This document shows positions 15,632 to 24,557 of a DNA stretch of 47,927 nucleotides, in pieces. The position numbers were made by a program, and so were the translations under genes. How positions within the stretch are numbered: position 1 is the stretch's first letter; each line of letters starts with the position of its first letter. This DNA is from JAFARZ01 sp035651595. GTDB lineage: Bacteria > Actinomycetota > Actinomycetes > Streptosporangiales > Streptosporangiaceae. The notes beneath the pieces are model-generated. The model made no database searches, was not told the origin of the DNA, and worked only from the letters and a program-made list of their open reading frames with translations. Location: positions 1 to 47,927 of the forward strand of contig DASRFJ010000184.1 of NCBI GenBank assembly GCA_035651595.1, read 5' to 3'.

Positions 15632-16787
15632 CCGGGCCCTGGTGAGGCTGAGCAGGTATCCCGTCGACGCGGCGGCAAGGCCTGCCAGCCCGGCCGCCGC
15701 GAAGCCGCCGGCCGGCGCGGACAGGTCGATCGCTCCCCCCACGATGGGATCCGAGCGCGAAACCGGCGCTCAGCGCCGAGGATTGCAGGCCCGTCGCCTC
15801 GCCGCGGACGCTGGCAGGCGCGAGCCGGCTCACCGCGTCGGCCACCGTGGAAAGAGCAGGCGCGGCGAATAGCCCCGCGCCGGCACCGGCCACGCACAGC
15901 CACCGCCAGTCGCGGGCCAGCCCAGCGGGAATGGTCGCCAACCCGAGCAGGCCGAGCAGCAGCCACGTGGGCAGCGGCCGGGAGAGCGCGCCGTACACCA
16001 GCCCGCCGGTGATGGAGGCGGCGCCGTACACGGCCACGACGACGGCGGCCCAGGACACCTGGCCGGCTTGCCTGAGGGCGGCGACGATTGCCAGGTCGGT
16101 ACCGCTCAGCAGTACCGTGGTGCCGAACGCCATCACCAGCATGGCGATCATGCCCGGGCCCAGCCATTCCCGGCGGCGAGGGCGGCCGGCCATTCCGGCA
16201 TCGCTCTCGCCCTCGCCGCGCAGCGGCGGGTTGAGCCGGGCGATGCCCGCGCCACCCGCCACGATCGCCGCGCCCACGCCCCATGCCACCACGCCAGGGG
16301 ACACTTTCGCCGCGCAGAGGATCACGATCGGCGGCCCCACCACGTAGGACAGCTCGCCCTGCACAGATTCCAGCGCGAACGCCGCCCGGCGCTGTCCCGC
16401 CGTCGTCATCGCGGCGATCGCCTGCCTGGTCACTAGCTGGGCCGGCACCATCAGCAGGCCCGCCGCGAAGGCGGCACCCAGCAGGATCCCGTACGGCAGT
16501 ACCGGCACGCTCAGCCAGAACACCGCCTGCAGCACGGCAGTGAGCAGCAGTACGGTACGCGGGCCTCGCCGGTCGATCATGCGGCCAAGCAACTGCCCGC
16601 CCAGCGCCATCCCCGCGGTCAACGCCGCCGCGACGCCGCCCGCTGCCGCGTAGCTCATGCCGAGGCTCAGCACCACGTACATCGTCAGCGCCATCACGTC
16701 AGCGGTGATCGCGGCACGGGCGAGCAGCGAGATGCCCAGCAATGGTGCCCGCCCTGGCACCGCGAGCACCTGCCGGTATCCGGTCAC
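15591..16787 (-). CDS. MFS transporter with a C-terminal frameshift
   Basis: About twelve hydrophobic helices and MFS loop motifs (LLGRMIDRRGPRTVLLLTAV between helices 2 and 3). The family reading holds to LSAGFALGS near 15750. After that the open frame becomes Arg-rich and unlike a transporter, while the next minus-strand frame continues VGGAIDLSAPAGGFAAAGLA and then AGLAAASTGYLLSL, the expected last helix, to a stop at 15539. One base has been gained or two lost around 15735-15750, a C/G-run, so this is either a decaying gene or a sequencing error. It is transcribed divergently from a LysR gene (72-base gap), a common transporter/regulator pairing. Confidence 0.75.
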   Translation of the reverse strand: MTGYRQVLAVPGRAPLLGISLLARAAITADVMALTMYVVLSLGMSYAAAGGVAAALTAGMALGGQLLGRMIDRRGPRTVLLLTAVLQAVFWLSVPVLPYGILLGAAFAAGLLMVPAQLVTRQAIAAMTTAGQRRAAFALESVQGELSYVVGPPIVILCAAKVSPGVVAWGVGAAIVAGGAGIARLNPPLRGEGESDAGMAGRPRRREWLGPGMIAMLVMAFGTTVLLSGTDLAIVAALRQAGQVSWAAVVVAVYGAASITGGLVYGALSRPLPTWLLLGLLGLATIPAGLARDWRWLCVAGAGAGLFAAPALSTVADAVSRLAPASVRGEATGLQSSALSAGFALGSHRGGSDRPVRAGRRLRGGRAGRPCRRVDGIPAQPHQGPVSGSWRGGICRSG

Positions 16788-16859
16788 CCGCGTGACGCTA
16801 GATCAATCATCAGGCCATAGGAAGTCATCAATTCGCTGTAGCCGACATAATGCATTCTT

Positions 16860-17702
16860 ATGGCCAGGGATCTTGAGACCGCGTTGCTGCGGTCGTTCGT
16901 CGCCGCCGTGCGGGCGGGCAGCATCAGCCGCGCCGCGACGGCGCTCGGGCAGACCCAGCCCGCCCTCAGCCAGCAGTTGCGCAAGCTCGAGAGCGCCATC
17001 GGCCGTCCGCTGCTGTACCGCTCGTCGTCTGGGGTCACACTGACCCGGGCGGGTGAGGAACTTCTGCCGTACGCCGAGCGGATTCTCGCGCTCTCCGCGC
17101 AGGCGCTCACCGAGACCGGGCACGCGCTTACCGGTCACTGCGGTGTCGGGTTGCTCGAAGATCTCGCCGCTTCCCAGCTTCCGCAGGCGCTGGCCGACCT
17201 CGCCCGCCTGCACCCAGGCGCGAGGCTGGAGGTGCTCATCCTTCCCAAGGCCGCGATGCGGGAAGCCTACGACACGGGCCTGGTGCAGCTCGTGCTCGAC
17301 GAAGTCCGGTACCTGCCGGGGTCACCGCGATGGGCGGTACGCCGCCCGCTGGCGTGGGCGGTCGGCCAGGGCATCGACATAGCCGCCGACCCACTGCCCG
17401 TGGTGGCGTTCTCTGGCACATGCACCTGGCGGACTTCGGTGCTGGAAGCGCTCGAACGCGCCGGCCGGCGCTGGCGGATAGCGTTCGAGAGCAACAGTCT
17501 CGCCGGCGTGCTCGCCGGGCTGCGGACCGGGCTCGGCGTGGCGGCGCTCATGCCCGTTAACCTCGAGCCGGCGATGGCCTGCCACGACCCGGACGCCCTG
17601 CCCGCCCTGCCGGACGTCGAGCTCGGGCTCGCGCGGCACCCGCGGGCCGAAGGCGATCCCCTGATCGACGCCGTGGAAACCGCGCTGCGGCGGATGACCT
17701 GA
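16860..17702 (+). CDS. LysR-family transcriptional regulator
   Basis: 280 residues. The N-terminal helix-turn-helix is classic LysR (LRSFVAAVRAGSISRAATAL, QTQPALSQQLRKLE, LLYRSSSGVTLTRAGEELL). The C-terminal effector-binding half contains LAVGQ-like and SNSLAGVLAGLRTGLGVAALM segments. ATG 16860 follows the short divergent spacer with the MFS gene, so the likely target is the transporter and its own promoter. It probably forms an operon with the VOC gene 22 bases downstream. The inducer is unknown. Confidence 0.88.
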   Translation: MARDLETALLRSFVAAVRAGSISRAATALGQTQPALSQQLRKLESAIGRPLLYRSSSGVTLTRAGEELLPYAERILALSAQALTETGHALTGHCGVGLLEDLAASQLPQALADLARLHPGARLEVLILPKAAMREAYDTGLVQLVLDEVRYLPGSPRWAVRRPLAWAVGQGIDIAADPLPVVAFSGTCTWRTSVLEALERAGRRWRIAFESNSLAGVLAGLRTGLGVAALMPVNLEPAMACHDPDALPALPDVELGLARHPRAEGDPLIDAVETALRRMT

Positions 17703-17724
17703 ATCGAGACCACGGAGGTGCAAT

Positions 17725-18090
17725 ATGCCCGACAGCAGCCAGCCCGTCCGCTCGGGCGAGCCGTCGTACGTGGCGCTCGCCAACAGCTGGGTCATCATCA
17801 ACGCCGGCGGCGGTCCGACCGACGACAAGCCGGCGGTCACGCTCGCGACGCCGCGCGATCCGGACCTGGCAAGCAGCTTCCTCAACATCCGGGTCTCGGA
17901 CATCCACGCCGTGTATGCGGAATGGAGCGGGCGAGGCGCTGAGTTCCTCACCCCGCCCACACAACACCAGACCGAGATTCGCTGCTACCTGCGTGACCCC
18001 GACGGGCACCTGATCGAGGTAGGCCAGACCACCCTGCCAGGCGGCTGGCGCCAGTTCCTGAACCCTCAAGACCGCGCCCAACAGAGGTGA
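17725..18090 (+). CDS. Truncated VOC-family (glyoxalase-like) protein
   Basis: 121 residues behind a strong site (GGAGGTG). The C-terminal half is a typical VOC module: INAGGGPTDDKPAVTLATP, FLNIRVSDIHAVYAEWSGRG, EFLTPP and CYLRDPDGHLIEVGQ, with Glu near the C-terminus as a metal ligand. The first beta-alpha-beta-beta-beta half, normally carrying FYxxxLG and another metal ligand, is missing; only ~20 unrelated residues precede. It may act as a homodimer of half-domains, or be a decaying copy. It follows the LysR gene. Confidence 0.7.
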   Translation: MPDSSQPVRSGEPSYVALANSWVIINAGGGPTDDKPAVTLATPRDPDLASSFLNIRVSDIHAVYAEWSGRGAEFLTPPTQHQTEIRCYLRDPDGHLIEVGQTTLPGGWRQFLNPQDRAQQR

Positions 18091-18127
18091 GCGGCCGTTG
18101 GCCGGGCTGGCCCTGCACACTGGTGCC

Positions 18128-18400
18128 ATGCGGATCACCATCTGGGTGCGGCCCGGCTCGGCACATCCGGGTATCGGCGGCGAGCATGCCGGCGCCTTGG
18201 TCGTGCGCGTGAGCGTCCGGGCCGTCGACGGCAAGGCTACAGATGCGGCGCTGGCCGCGGTGGCCGCCGCATTCGGTGTCCGCCGCAGCGCCGTTACGCT
18301 GGTGTCCGGAGCATCAAGCCGCACCAAGATCGTCGATGTCGCCGCGGGCGACCCGCGCATCCTGGCCGGGCTGCTCGCCAAGCCGGACCATAGCTCATAA
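18128..18400 (+). CDS. DUF167 / UPF0235 (YggU-like) protein
   Basis: 90 residues from ATG 18128 (a TTG 30 bases upstream is less likely). ITIWVRPGSAHPGIGGEHAG, LVVRVSVRAVDGKATDAALA and VTLVSGASSRTKIVDV match the small alpha/beta UPF0235 family, including the V-S-G-x-x-S-R-x-K motif. The function of the family is not established. It is downstream of and possibly co-transcribed with the VOC gene (37-base gap). Confidence 0.85.
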   Translation: MRITIWVRPGSAHPGIGGEHAGALVVRVSVRAVDGKATDAALAAVAAAFGVRRSAVTLVSGASSRTKIVDVAAGDPRILAGLLAKPDHSS

Positions 18401-18612
18401 CAGCCTGAGGCAAAGCTAGGGCAGCCCTCGTACACCGTCCTCGTCCTGGCGCCGTCTTGCTGGCTGTGGTCCGCCCCACAATGGGATCCTGGTGACTTAT
18501 CCCCGCATAAACCCAATCCGAGCCCCGCCCGGGTGACATTGCCGTTCAGTTGGTTGGACATAGTGGATAAAGCGGACGTGCCGCGCTCAAGTTGACCGTC
18601 CTGAGCTGGTGA

Positions 18613-18885
18613 CACGCTCACCACCCGTATGGCGAGCTGCTCGGCGGCCTGCTGCACGGGCAGACCCTCGTGCTCCGCCAGCACGATGCCGAAGTTGTGC
18701 AAGTCGCCTGCCAGGTCCGTGTACCGCAGGTCGTCCAGGTACCGCTCGATGAGATCCGGCGGGAACCGGAGTTCACCGCCGGCATCCTCACTCGCTACCT
18801 CCAGCACCTTCAAGTCCGGTCTCCGCGCGCTCGGCCGCGCAGCTAGCACCCGCCGGGCCGCACGTTGAATGCGGTACGGCTGAAG
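18613..18885 (-). pseudogene. Orphan coding fragment of unknown family
   Basis: The spacer 18401-18940 has no complete gene, yet this minus-strand stretch keeps strong GC3 bias and a protein-like sequence (GGELRFPPDLIERYLDDLRY, TDLAGDLHNFGIVLAEHEGL, PVQQAAEQLA). After ~18613 the bias fades and the frame runs on antisense through the DUF167 gene. No convincing start or stop belongs to it. I do not recognise the family; it looks like a fragment of a lost gene. The remaining spacer shows nothing else I can support. Confidence 0.3.
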
Positions 18886-18940
18886 ACCGTTCGCGCCGGA
18901 GCCGGGAGCCCACGCCCGGCTCCGGCGCACTGACGGCGGG

Positions 18941-20107
18941 CTAGGTGACCACGATGCCCGCGGGGGCAGCGGCGGTCGGCAGCGCGGCCGGGGAGCCTTG
19001 CAGTTCGGTCAGGTCGCCCCCGTGGACGGCGAACTCGCCGATCGCGCCGGCCTTGGACTCGTCGAGGTACAGGGTGCGGCCGTCTGGGCTGAGGCTGGCG
19101 TCGACCGCGCCCGCACCGGCGGTGCGGACTGGCGTGCTGCCCAGCAGCGTCAAGGCCCCGCCGGGGGCGATCCGGTACCGGGAGATGCTGCCGGAGGCGG
19201 TGTTCACGGTGAACAGGTACCGGCCGTCATGGGTGATCTCCACCCAGCACGGTGCGGTCTGCAGATCCGCGAACGGGGATGCGCCGATCGACGTCAGCGT
19301 CCCGTCCGCCGCATCGGCAAACGCCGAGACCGTGCCCGAGCCCGCGCCGACGTTGTGCGCGTTGGACACGAACAGCTGATCGGGATTTGTCGGCCGGAAC
19401 TGGCTGCCGAACGGTCCCAGGCCCTGGGCGGGGAAAGGCGAGCCCGGGGCCGCTCTCAGGCGCCCGCCGAAGCCGACGGTGAAGCTGTCGACCTGGGAAG
19501 TGCCGACCCGTGTCCCGGCGAGCCTTGTGCCGTCGCCATTGAACAGCACGTCACCGGGCTGGGCGCCGTCGGGAAGCGCCACGACCGCACCGGGGATCGG
19601 GCCCAGCCGGCCGTCATGCCGCAGGCGGAAGCCCGCGTAGTTGCTGCCGCCGTTACCCGCGTTGGCTACATACACCAGGTCACCGTGGATCGCGATACTC
19701 ACGGGAAGGACGCCGCCTGAGGACACGACCCCGCCGCGGACCAGGTGCAGCGAGCCGTCGCGCAGGATCCGCAGCACCGAGATCTGGTTGCTGCCGGCAT
19801 CGGCGGCGATCAGGAACCGCCCGTCCGGCGAGACCTGCAGCGCGCCCTGGGAGGCGAGCCCCGCCCCGGTGCCCGCGCCGCCGGCGGCGAACGGGGATCC
19901 GGCCTCCGGGGTCAGCGATCCATCGGCGTGACGGTCAAACGCCCCGATGGTGTTCGCCCCGGCGGTGTTGTCATCGACGTAGACATGCCCGGTCACCGGC
20001 GACACATGTACCGACGCCGCTGCCGGGGAGGCCGCGGCGACCGTCAGGGCCACCGCCCCGAGGCCGATCAAGCCGACGCTCGGCTTCAGGCGTGTGAGGA
20101 AGCGCAT
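18941..20107 (-). CDS. Secreted lactonase-like beta-propeller protein
   Basis: 388 residues. ATG 20107 follows AGAAGGAGA. Residues 1-31 are a Sec signal peptide (FLTRLKPSVGLIGLGAVALT..., cleavage after ASA/AAA-type residues). The body has regularly spaced blades: SPVTGHVYVDDNTAGANTIG, LQVSPDGRFLIAADAGSNQI, WVEITHDGRYLFTVNTASG, LSPDGRTLYLDESKAGAIG. This resembles the 6-phosphogluconolactonase/lactonase propeller family, but the secreted forms usually have unknown substrates. It stands alone; the 204-base spacer 20108-20311 downstream of it in sequence order presumably carries its promoter. Confidence 0.8.
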   Translation of the reverse strand: MRFLTRLKPSVGLIGLGAVALTVAAASPAAASVHVSPVTGHVYVDDNTAGANTIGAFDRHADGSLTPEAGSPFAAGGAGTGAGLASQGALQVSPDGRFLIAADAGSNQISVLRILRDGSLHLVRGGVVSSGGVLPVSIAIHGDLVYVANAGNGGSNYAGFRLRHDGRLGPIPGAVVALPDGAQPGDVLFNGDGTRLAGTRVGTSQVDSFTVGFGGRLRAAPGSPFPAQGLGPFGSQFRPTNPDQLFVSNAHNVGAGSGTVSAFADAADGTLTSIGASPFADLQTAPCWVEITHDGRYLFTVNTASGSISRYRIAPGGALTLLGSTPVRTAGAGAVDASLSPDGRTLYLDESKAGAIGEFAVHGGDLTELQGSPAALPTAAAPAGIVVT

Positions 20108-20311
20108 CGCTTCTCCTTCTGGGTTGAGGACGAAGAACCTTGCTGAGACCGGTCACGGTGGTTATTCGTCCTGGGCGCCGGCGCGGATTGGTCCGTCTTG
20201 CGCGCGAGATCAGATTCCGGTTACATGAGCCACCGTTCGTTCTGGATTAAGTCTGGCCGGTGATCAGGTCGAATTCGGCTTTCACGACCCGGGCCGTCAC
20301 AACCAGGCGGT

Positions 20312-22879
20312 CTACCCGACGTCCGCCATGGCACTGACCGCGGAAGCCCGCGCTGCCCGCCGGGCCGGCAGCGCGGCGGCGAGCTGCGCGGCGACGGCGC
20401 CGACCACGACGAACAGCCCGGTCTCGGCGAACGGGATCGATATCACGCCGCCGCCGTCCGACTGGATGAACGCGTGCACCAGGGTCCAGGCGAACGCGGC
20501 ACCGAGACCGACGCCGAGCACCGTCGCGATCAGGGCCATGTAGAGCGCTTCGGTCAGCAGCATCCGGCGGAGCTGGCCTCGGGTCAGGCCGAGCGCGCGC
20601 ATCAGCGCCGACTCCCTGGTCCGTTCGATCACCGACAGGGTGAGCGTGTTGGAGATGCCGAACAGCGCGATCACGACCGCTAGCCCCAGCAGGATGCCGA
20701 ACAACGCGATCAGCTGGTTGACGGCGCTGGATAGCGCTGCCCGGTAGTCGGCCAGAGTGCTGACGGTCAGCAGCGGATCGGTGGCGACCGCCGTGTCTAC
20801 AGCCGCCCGTGATGTGGCGGTGCTCACGCCGGAAGCAGCGTTGATCAGCACCGACTGCGCGCCAGCAGGCCGGAACCAGCGAGTGAAGTCGGGCACCGAC
20901 AGCATGACGCGGGGCAGCACCCCGCCCGCGCGCTTGTAGACGGCCGCGACGCGAACCCTCTCGGCGCCGCCGTCGGGTGTGCTGACAACTATCGTGCCGC
21001 CCCTACCCACGTGCAGGCTGCTGTCGATCGCTACCGCGCCTGGGCCGATTGCGGTAATCGACCCGGAGACCATCGTCGGCTTGACGTTCACCCCGAACGC
21101 GCTCTGGCTGATCGCGCCGACATCAATTCTTCCGGCCCCGGTCACCGTCGCCTTGACGTCGTAGACGGGCGCCACGACGCCGAGCGCGGGCGAGGCCGCC
21201 AGCACGTCGACCACCCGCTGCGGCACGAGCTGATCAGCGTCGATGCCGCCGCTGCTGACGGACCCGGCCTGGACCACATAATCAAACGGATACTGCGCGG
21301 TGATCCGCTCGACGCTGGTCGCTTGCGCCGACGAGATCACCACGGTGAACGCCGTCATCAGCGTGAGCCCGATGGTCAGCGCGGCGGTGGTCGCCGCCAT
21401 CCGGTGCGGGTTGCGCCGGGCGTTGGCGGCGGCCAGCCGCACGGTAGGGCCCGCGAACCTTCCTGGCAGCCACCCGAAGAATGTGATCATCGGCGGGACG
21501 ATCAGCGGCCCGAGCGCGAGCACGGCCACGAAACACAGCAGTCCGCCGATCGTGATCTGGATGAACCCGGCATTCCGCGACCCTTGGTACGCGACAAACA
21601 GGCCGGCGCCGGCAAAGGCCGCGGCGACCGCCGCACGCAGCCAGCCGATCCGGGCACTGTCTGGTTGCTCGTGCTGGCTGCTGAGCGCCGCGACGGGCGC
21701 GACCCGGGTGGCCGACCGCGCCGGCAGCACGGATGCCACCATGGTGGCGGCTACCCCGGTGATCATGCCGACCGCCACTGTCGACGGGGTCAGCACGAGC
21801 GGACCGGACGGGAGACCGGCGCCGAAGCCGTTGAACACCCGCTGCAGGACCCAGCCCAGGCCAAGCCCCGCGACGACGCCTGCCGCCGAGGCGATCAGCC
21901 CGACGATCAGGGACTCGAGCAGCATCCCGCCGAACACCTGGCGGCGTGTCGCCCCTACGCAACGCTCCAGCGCCAGTTCCCTGCCGCGCTGAGTGACGAG
22001 GATCGTGAACGTGTTGTAGATGACGATGCAGGCGACGACAAGCGCGATGATCGCGAACGCCAGGATGCCGGTCGTGAGGGACGAGGTATTGGCCCCCGCC
22101 AGATCGGCCTCCGCGGTGGCGAACGCGGCACCGTTCTGCACGACGTAGCCAGACACCGCCGGCAGCGCGCCGATCCTGGTGGTCAGCGCGGCCTGCGAGA
22201 CGCCAGGCCTGGCACGTGCGACAATCTGGTCGTAGCCGGGCCTGCCGGTGACGCTGAACGCCGTGGCCGTCTCGAAAACGGTCACCGTGGAGTTGCCGAA
22301 CTCATGGTTGACGCCCAGGTCCACCGTGCCGGTGAGATGGAGCGCGCGCACGTGGCCGCCGTGATCGACAACGCGCACGATCTGGCCGAGCCGGAAGTGC
22401 TCGTCGGCAGCGGTGGCTTTGTCGACGGCGACCTGGTCCGCTGACTCGGGAACGTGCCCTGACACGACAGTGAAACCGCGCAGCGCGGGATCGGCCGTGA
22501 GATTGATGCCGAACCCGGGCGAATTGCCATTCAGCAGGACCTTTCCGCTGTCACTGAGCAGCGGCGCCTGGCCGACCAGCCGCCCGGCGGCGGACGCGAC
22601 GCCAGGTACCGAGCTGATCCGGGCCAGCACGGACGCCGGCACCGACGGGTATGTGTCGGTGCCGAGCTGCTGGTTGCTCGATGAGTGCGGAGTCACGGCG
22701 GCATCCACGTTCTTCGCACCGGCGGCGAAGCTGTCGAAATACGCCGACTTTATCGAGGCGCCCATCACCAGGGTGCCCGTCACGAACGCGACGCCCGCGG
22801 CGATGGCGAGCGAGGACAGTGCGAGCCGCGCCTTCCGGTACCGAAGGCTGGCCAGAGCTTTGCGCAGCACCGGACTCAC
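20312..22879 (-). CDS. ABC transporter permease, MacB/FtsX type
   Basis: 855 residues with an N-terminal helix (LALSSLAIAAGVAFVTGTLV), a periplasmic-type core domain, then two FtsX blocks: FAIIALVVACIVIYNTFTIL with the ELALERCVGATRRQVFGGML coupling helix, and LIALFGILLGLAVVIALFGI with ESALMRALGLTRGQLRRMLL. A second extracytoplasmic domain lies between (~520-720). Such permeases extract or export lipids, lipoproteins or peptides, or transmit force to cell-wall enzymes. The start overlaps the ATPase stop by 4 bases (ATGA), so both subunits are made together. Confidence 0.9.
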   Translation of the reverse strand: MSPVLRKALASLRYRKARLALSSLAIAAGVAFVTGTLVMGASIKSAYFDSFAAGAKNVDAAVTPHSSSNQQLGTDTYPSVPASVLARISSVPGVASAAGRLVGQAPLLSDSGKVLLNGNSPGFGINLTADPALRGFTVVSGHVPESADQVAVDKATAADEHFRLGQIVRVVDHGGHVRALHLTGTVDLGVNHEFGNSTVTVFETATAFSVTGRPGYDQIVARARPGVSQAALTTRIGALPAVSGYVVQNGAAFATAEADLAGANTSSLTTGILAFAIIALVVACIVIYNTFTILVTQRGRELALERCVGATRRQVFGGMLLESLIVGLIASAAGVVAGLGLGWVLQRVFNGFGAGLPSGPLVLTPSTVAVGMITGVAATMVASVLPARSATRVAPVAALSSQHEQPDSARIGWLRAAVAAAFAGAGLFVAYQGSRNAGFIQITIGGLLCFVAVLALGPLIVPPMITFFGWLPGRFAGPTVRLAAANARRNPHRMAATTAALTIGLTLMTAFTVVISSAQATSVERITAQYPFDYVVQAGSVSSGGIDADQLVPQRVVDVLAASPALGVVAPVYDVKATVTGAGRIDVGAISQSAFGVNVKPTMVSGSITAIGPGAVAIDSSLHVGRGGTIVVSTPDGGAERVRVAAVYKRAGGVLPRVMLSVPDFTRWFRPAGAQSVLINAASGVSTATSRAAVDTAVATDPLLTVSTLADYRAALSSAVNQLIALFGILLGLAVVIALFGISNTLTLSVIERTRESALMRALGLTRGQLRRMLLTEALYMALIATVLGVGLGAAFAWTLVHAFIQSDGGGVISIPFAETGLFVVVGAVAAQLAAALPARRAARASAVSAMADVG

Positions 22880-23625
22880 TCTCCCGTTCGCTTGAGGTAG
22901 TCAAGGACGGATTCCGGCGTCGGGGCGCGCATCTGGCCGCGGACCCGGCCGTCCGCAAGGAACAGCACCCGTCCGGCATAGCTGGCCGCCACCGGGTCGT
23001 GCGTGACCATGACGACCGTCTGGCCGAATTCGCGGACGGATTCGCGCAGGAAGCCGAGGACTTCCGCGCCGGCCTTGGAGTCGAGATTGCCCGTCGGCTC
23101 GTCCGCGAACACCACGTCGGGCCTGGTGATCAGCGCGCGAGCGCAGGCAACCCGCTGCTGCTGACCGCCGGACATCTGGCTCGGCCGGTGCCGCAGCCGG
23201 TCCGCGATCCCCAGCGACCCGATGACGGCGTCCCACCATTGCGGATCAGGCTTGCTCCCGGCCAGTTCCAGCGGGAGCAGGATGTTCTGTTCGGCGGTCA
23301 GCGTCGGCAGCAGATTGAAAGACTGGAAAATGAACCCGATCCGGCGCCGTCGCAGCAGGGTAAGCGCACGGTCGCCCATGCCGGAGATCTCGGTGCCCCC
23401 TATCCGCACCGATCCGCCGGTCGGGGTGTCCAGCCCGGCCAGACAGTGCATCAGCGTGGACTTGCCGGACCCAGACGGTCCCATGATCGCGGTGAACTCG
23501 CCCGAGCCGAAGGTCGCCGTCACGCCGTCGAGAGCGCGTACCGCGGTTCCGCCGGAGCCGAACGTCTTCACCAGGTCAGTCGCTTCGAGCGCAGCGCTCG
23601 GGGGGGCCAGTACAGGCGGCTGCAT
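22876..23625 (-). CDS. ABC transporter ATP-binding protein, LolD/MacB type
   Basis: 249 residues. Walker A GPSGSGKST (residues ~51-59), the Q-loop region FIFQSFNLLPTLTAEQNILL, signature LSGGQQQRVACARAL (reading MSGGQQQRV), Walker B VVFADEPTGNLDS and the H-loop VVMVTHD are all intact. ATG 23625 has AGGAGAG upstream. It energises the FtsX-type permease encoded immediately after it. Confidence 0.93.
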   Translation of the reverse strand: MQPPVLAPPSAALEATDLVKTFGSGGTAVRALDGVTATFGSGEFTAIMGPSGSGKSTLMHCLAGLDTPTGGSVRIGGTEISGMGDRALTLLRRRRIGFIFQSFNLLPTLTAEQNILLPLELAGSKPDPQWWDAVIGSLGIADRLRHRPSQMSGGQQQRVACARALITRPDVVFADEPTGNLDSKAGAEVLGFLRESVREFGQTVVMVTHDPVAASYAGRVLFLADGRVRGQMRAPTPESVLDYLKRTGE

Positions 23626-24030
23626 GGCGTGTCTCTCCTCATTTCAGGGCCGTATAACGGACGCACATCGCGCGCCCGCCCCGAACGCTATGGGCCACGT
23701 CCGCCGCGTCGCCTCGTTCGCAGGGACGAATAACGACGAACGGAGAATCCGCGCCTCCTCCGAAAGGATGAACGAGCCGGCGCTGGCGGAGGCCGCAAGC
23801 GCTCCAGGAGCCATCGCAAATAGCGGCGGGGTGACCGGGCGGTATAAGAGCCAGCGCCTAGCTCATAGGGATCGCGGCCGGCCTTGTCGCCGGTTACCGG
23901 CCCGAACCAGGCGGCTTCGACAGCTGGCTGAACGACCCGGGCGCAGGCAGAGCACTCCGCGTACCCGGTCTTGACCTGACCGGCCGGAGCAATCACATAC
24001 CGGAAGAGCGCACTGACCAGCCATAAAAAG
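23626..24030. other. Spacer between ABC operon and tRNA-Gly
   Basis: No reading frame here has convincing codon bias or a ribosome site. It must hold the promoter of the ABC operon (minus strand). Directly after the tRNA, in its direction of transcription, ctttttat (24024-24031 region) could be the transcript end. Nothing else is supportable. Confidence 0.5.
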
Positions 24031-24101
24031 AGCGGGCGACGGGAATCGAACCCGCATGACCAGCTTGGAAGGCTGGGGCTCTACCATTGAGCTACGCCCG
24101 C
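24031..24101 (-). tRNA. tRNA-Gly (anticodon TCC)
   Basis: The minus strand folds into a full cloverleaf: acceptor GCGGGCG/CGCCCGC, D arm GCTC-AATGGTA-GAGC, anticodon stem CCAGC/GCTGG with loop CTTCCAA, T arm GCGGG-TTCGATT-CCCGT, discriminator T. The anticodon is TCC. CCA is not encoded. A T-run follows the 3' end. Confidence 0.95.
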
Positions 24102-24317
24102 GCGGCAGCCCCGTACTGCCAGCCCGAAGGATCCAGGTCGTCGTCGCCGCCATAGGTAGCGTACCGCCTCCGCCCGCCAGCCCGCTCCGTCCCGCAGGCG
24201 GCCCGCAATCTGGGCCCAGAGCGGCCGATTCCGCCGTCGGTCCACGGGCACCAGCCGCGCGGGCTGCCGGATATCCGGTTTGCCCCGGCATGGCGTTGCT
24301 CTTCAGCGGCTCGCGTC

Positions 24318-24460
24318 AGCTCCGGAATGCGCTCCGGAATGCGCTCCGGAATGATTGCGGACACTTACCCCCCCGGATTGGTAGGGTAACTGTCCGCAAT
24401 AATCTGGCTCGCTCGCCGACACGCCGGAAATGACCTAGATGTCCCGATAAGGGCCGGGGC
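24318..24460 (+). repeat. ATTGCGGACA palindromic repeat, copy B, with 12-bp tandem leader
   Basis: Three copies of gctccggaatgc-type units (24319-24352) run directly into the palindrome with arms attgcggaca (24354-24363) and tgtccgcaat (24391-24400). The following ~55 bases match copy A with scattered changes. The rest of the spacer 24102-24557 shows nothing more. Confidence 0.75.
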
Positions 24461-24557
24461 CTGCGGCATCACGGCCGTACCGGGCAACAAGCCGTGAGCG
24501 TACGAATGCCTACATCAGCCGCGAGCAAGCCGCCATCGGACGCGCGAACCCCGGACC

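Noticed and set aside
18538..18606. Insertion-sequence end near the orphan fragment
   Set aside because: Some motifs looked like a transposon terminus, but I found no matching opposite end, transposase or target duplication.
17557..18930. 457-codon minus-strand open frame as a single gene
   Set aside because: It runs antisense through LysR, VOC and DUF167 genes; only 18613-18885 shows coding bias.
21011..22444. 477-codon plus-strand open frame
   Set aside because: Antisense to the FtsX-type permease, whose helices and motifs are clear.
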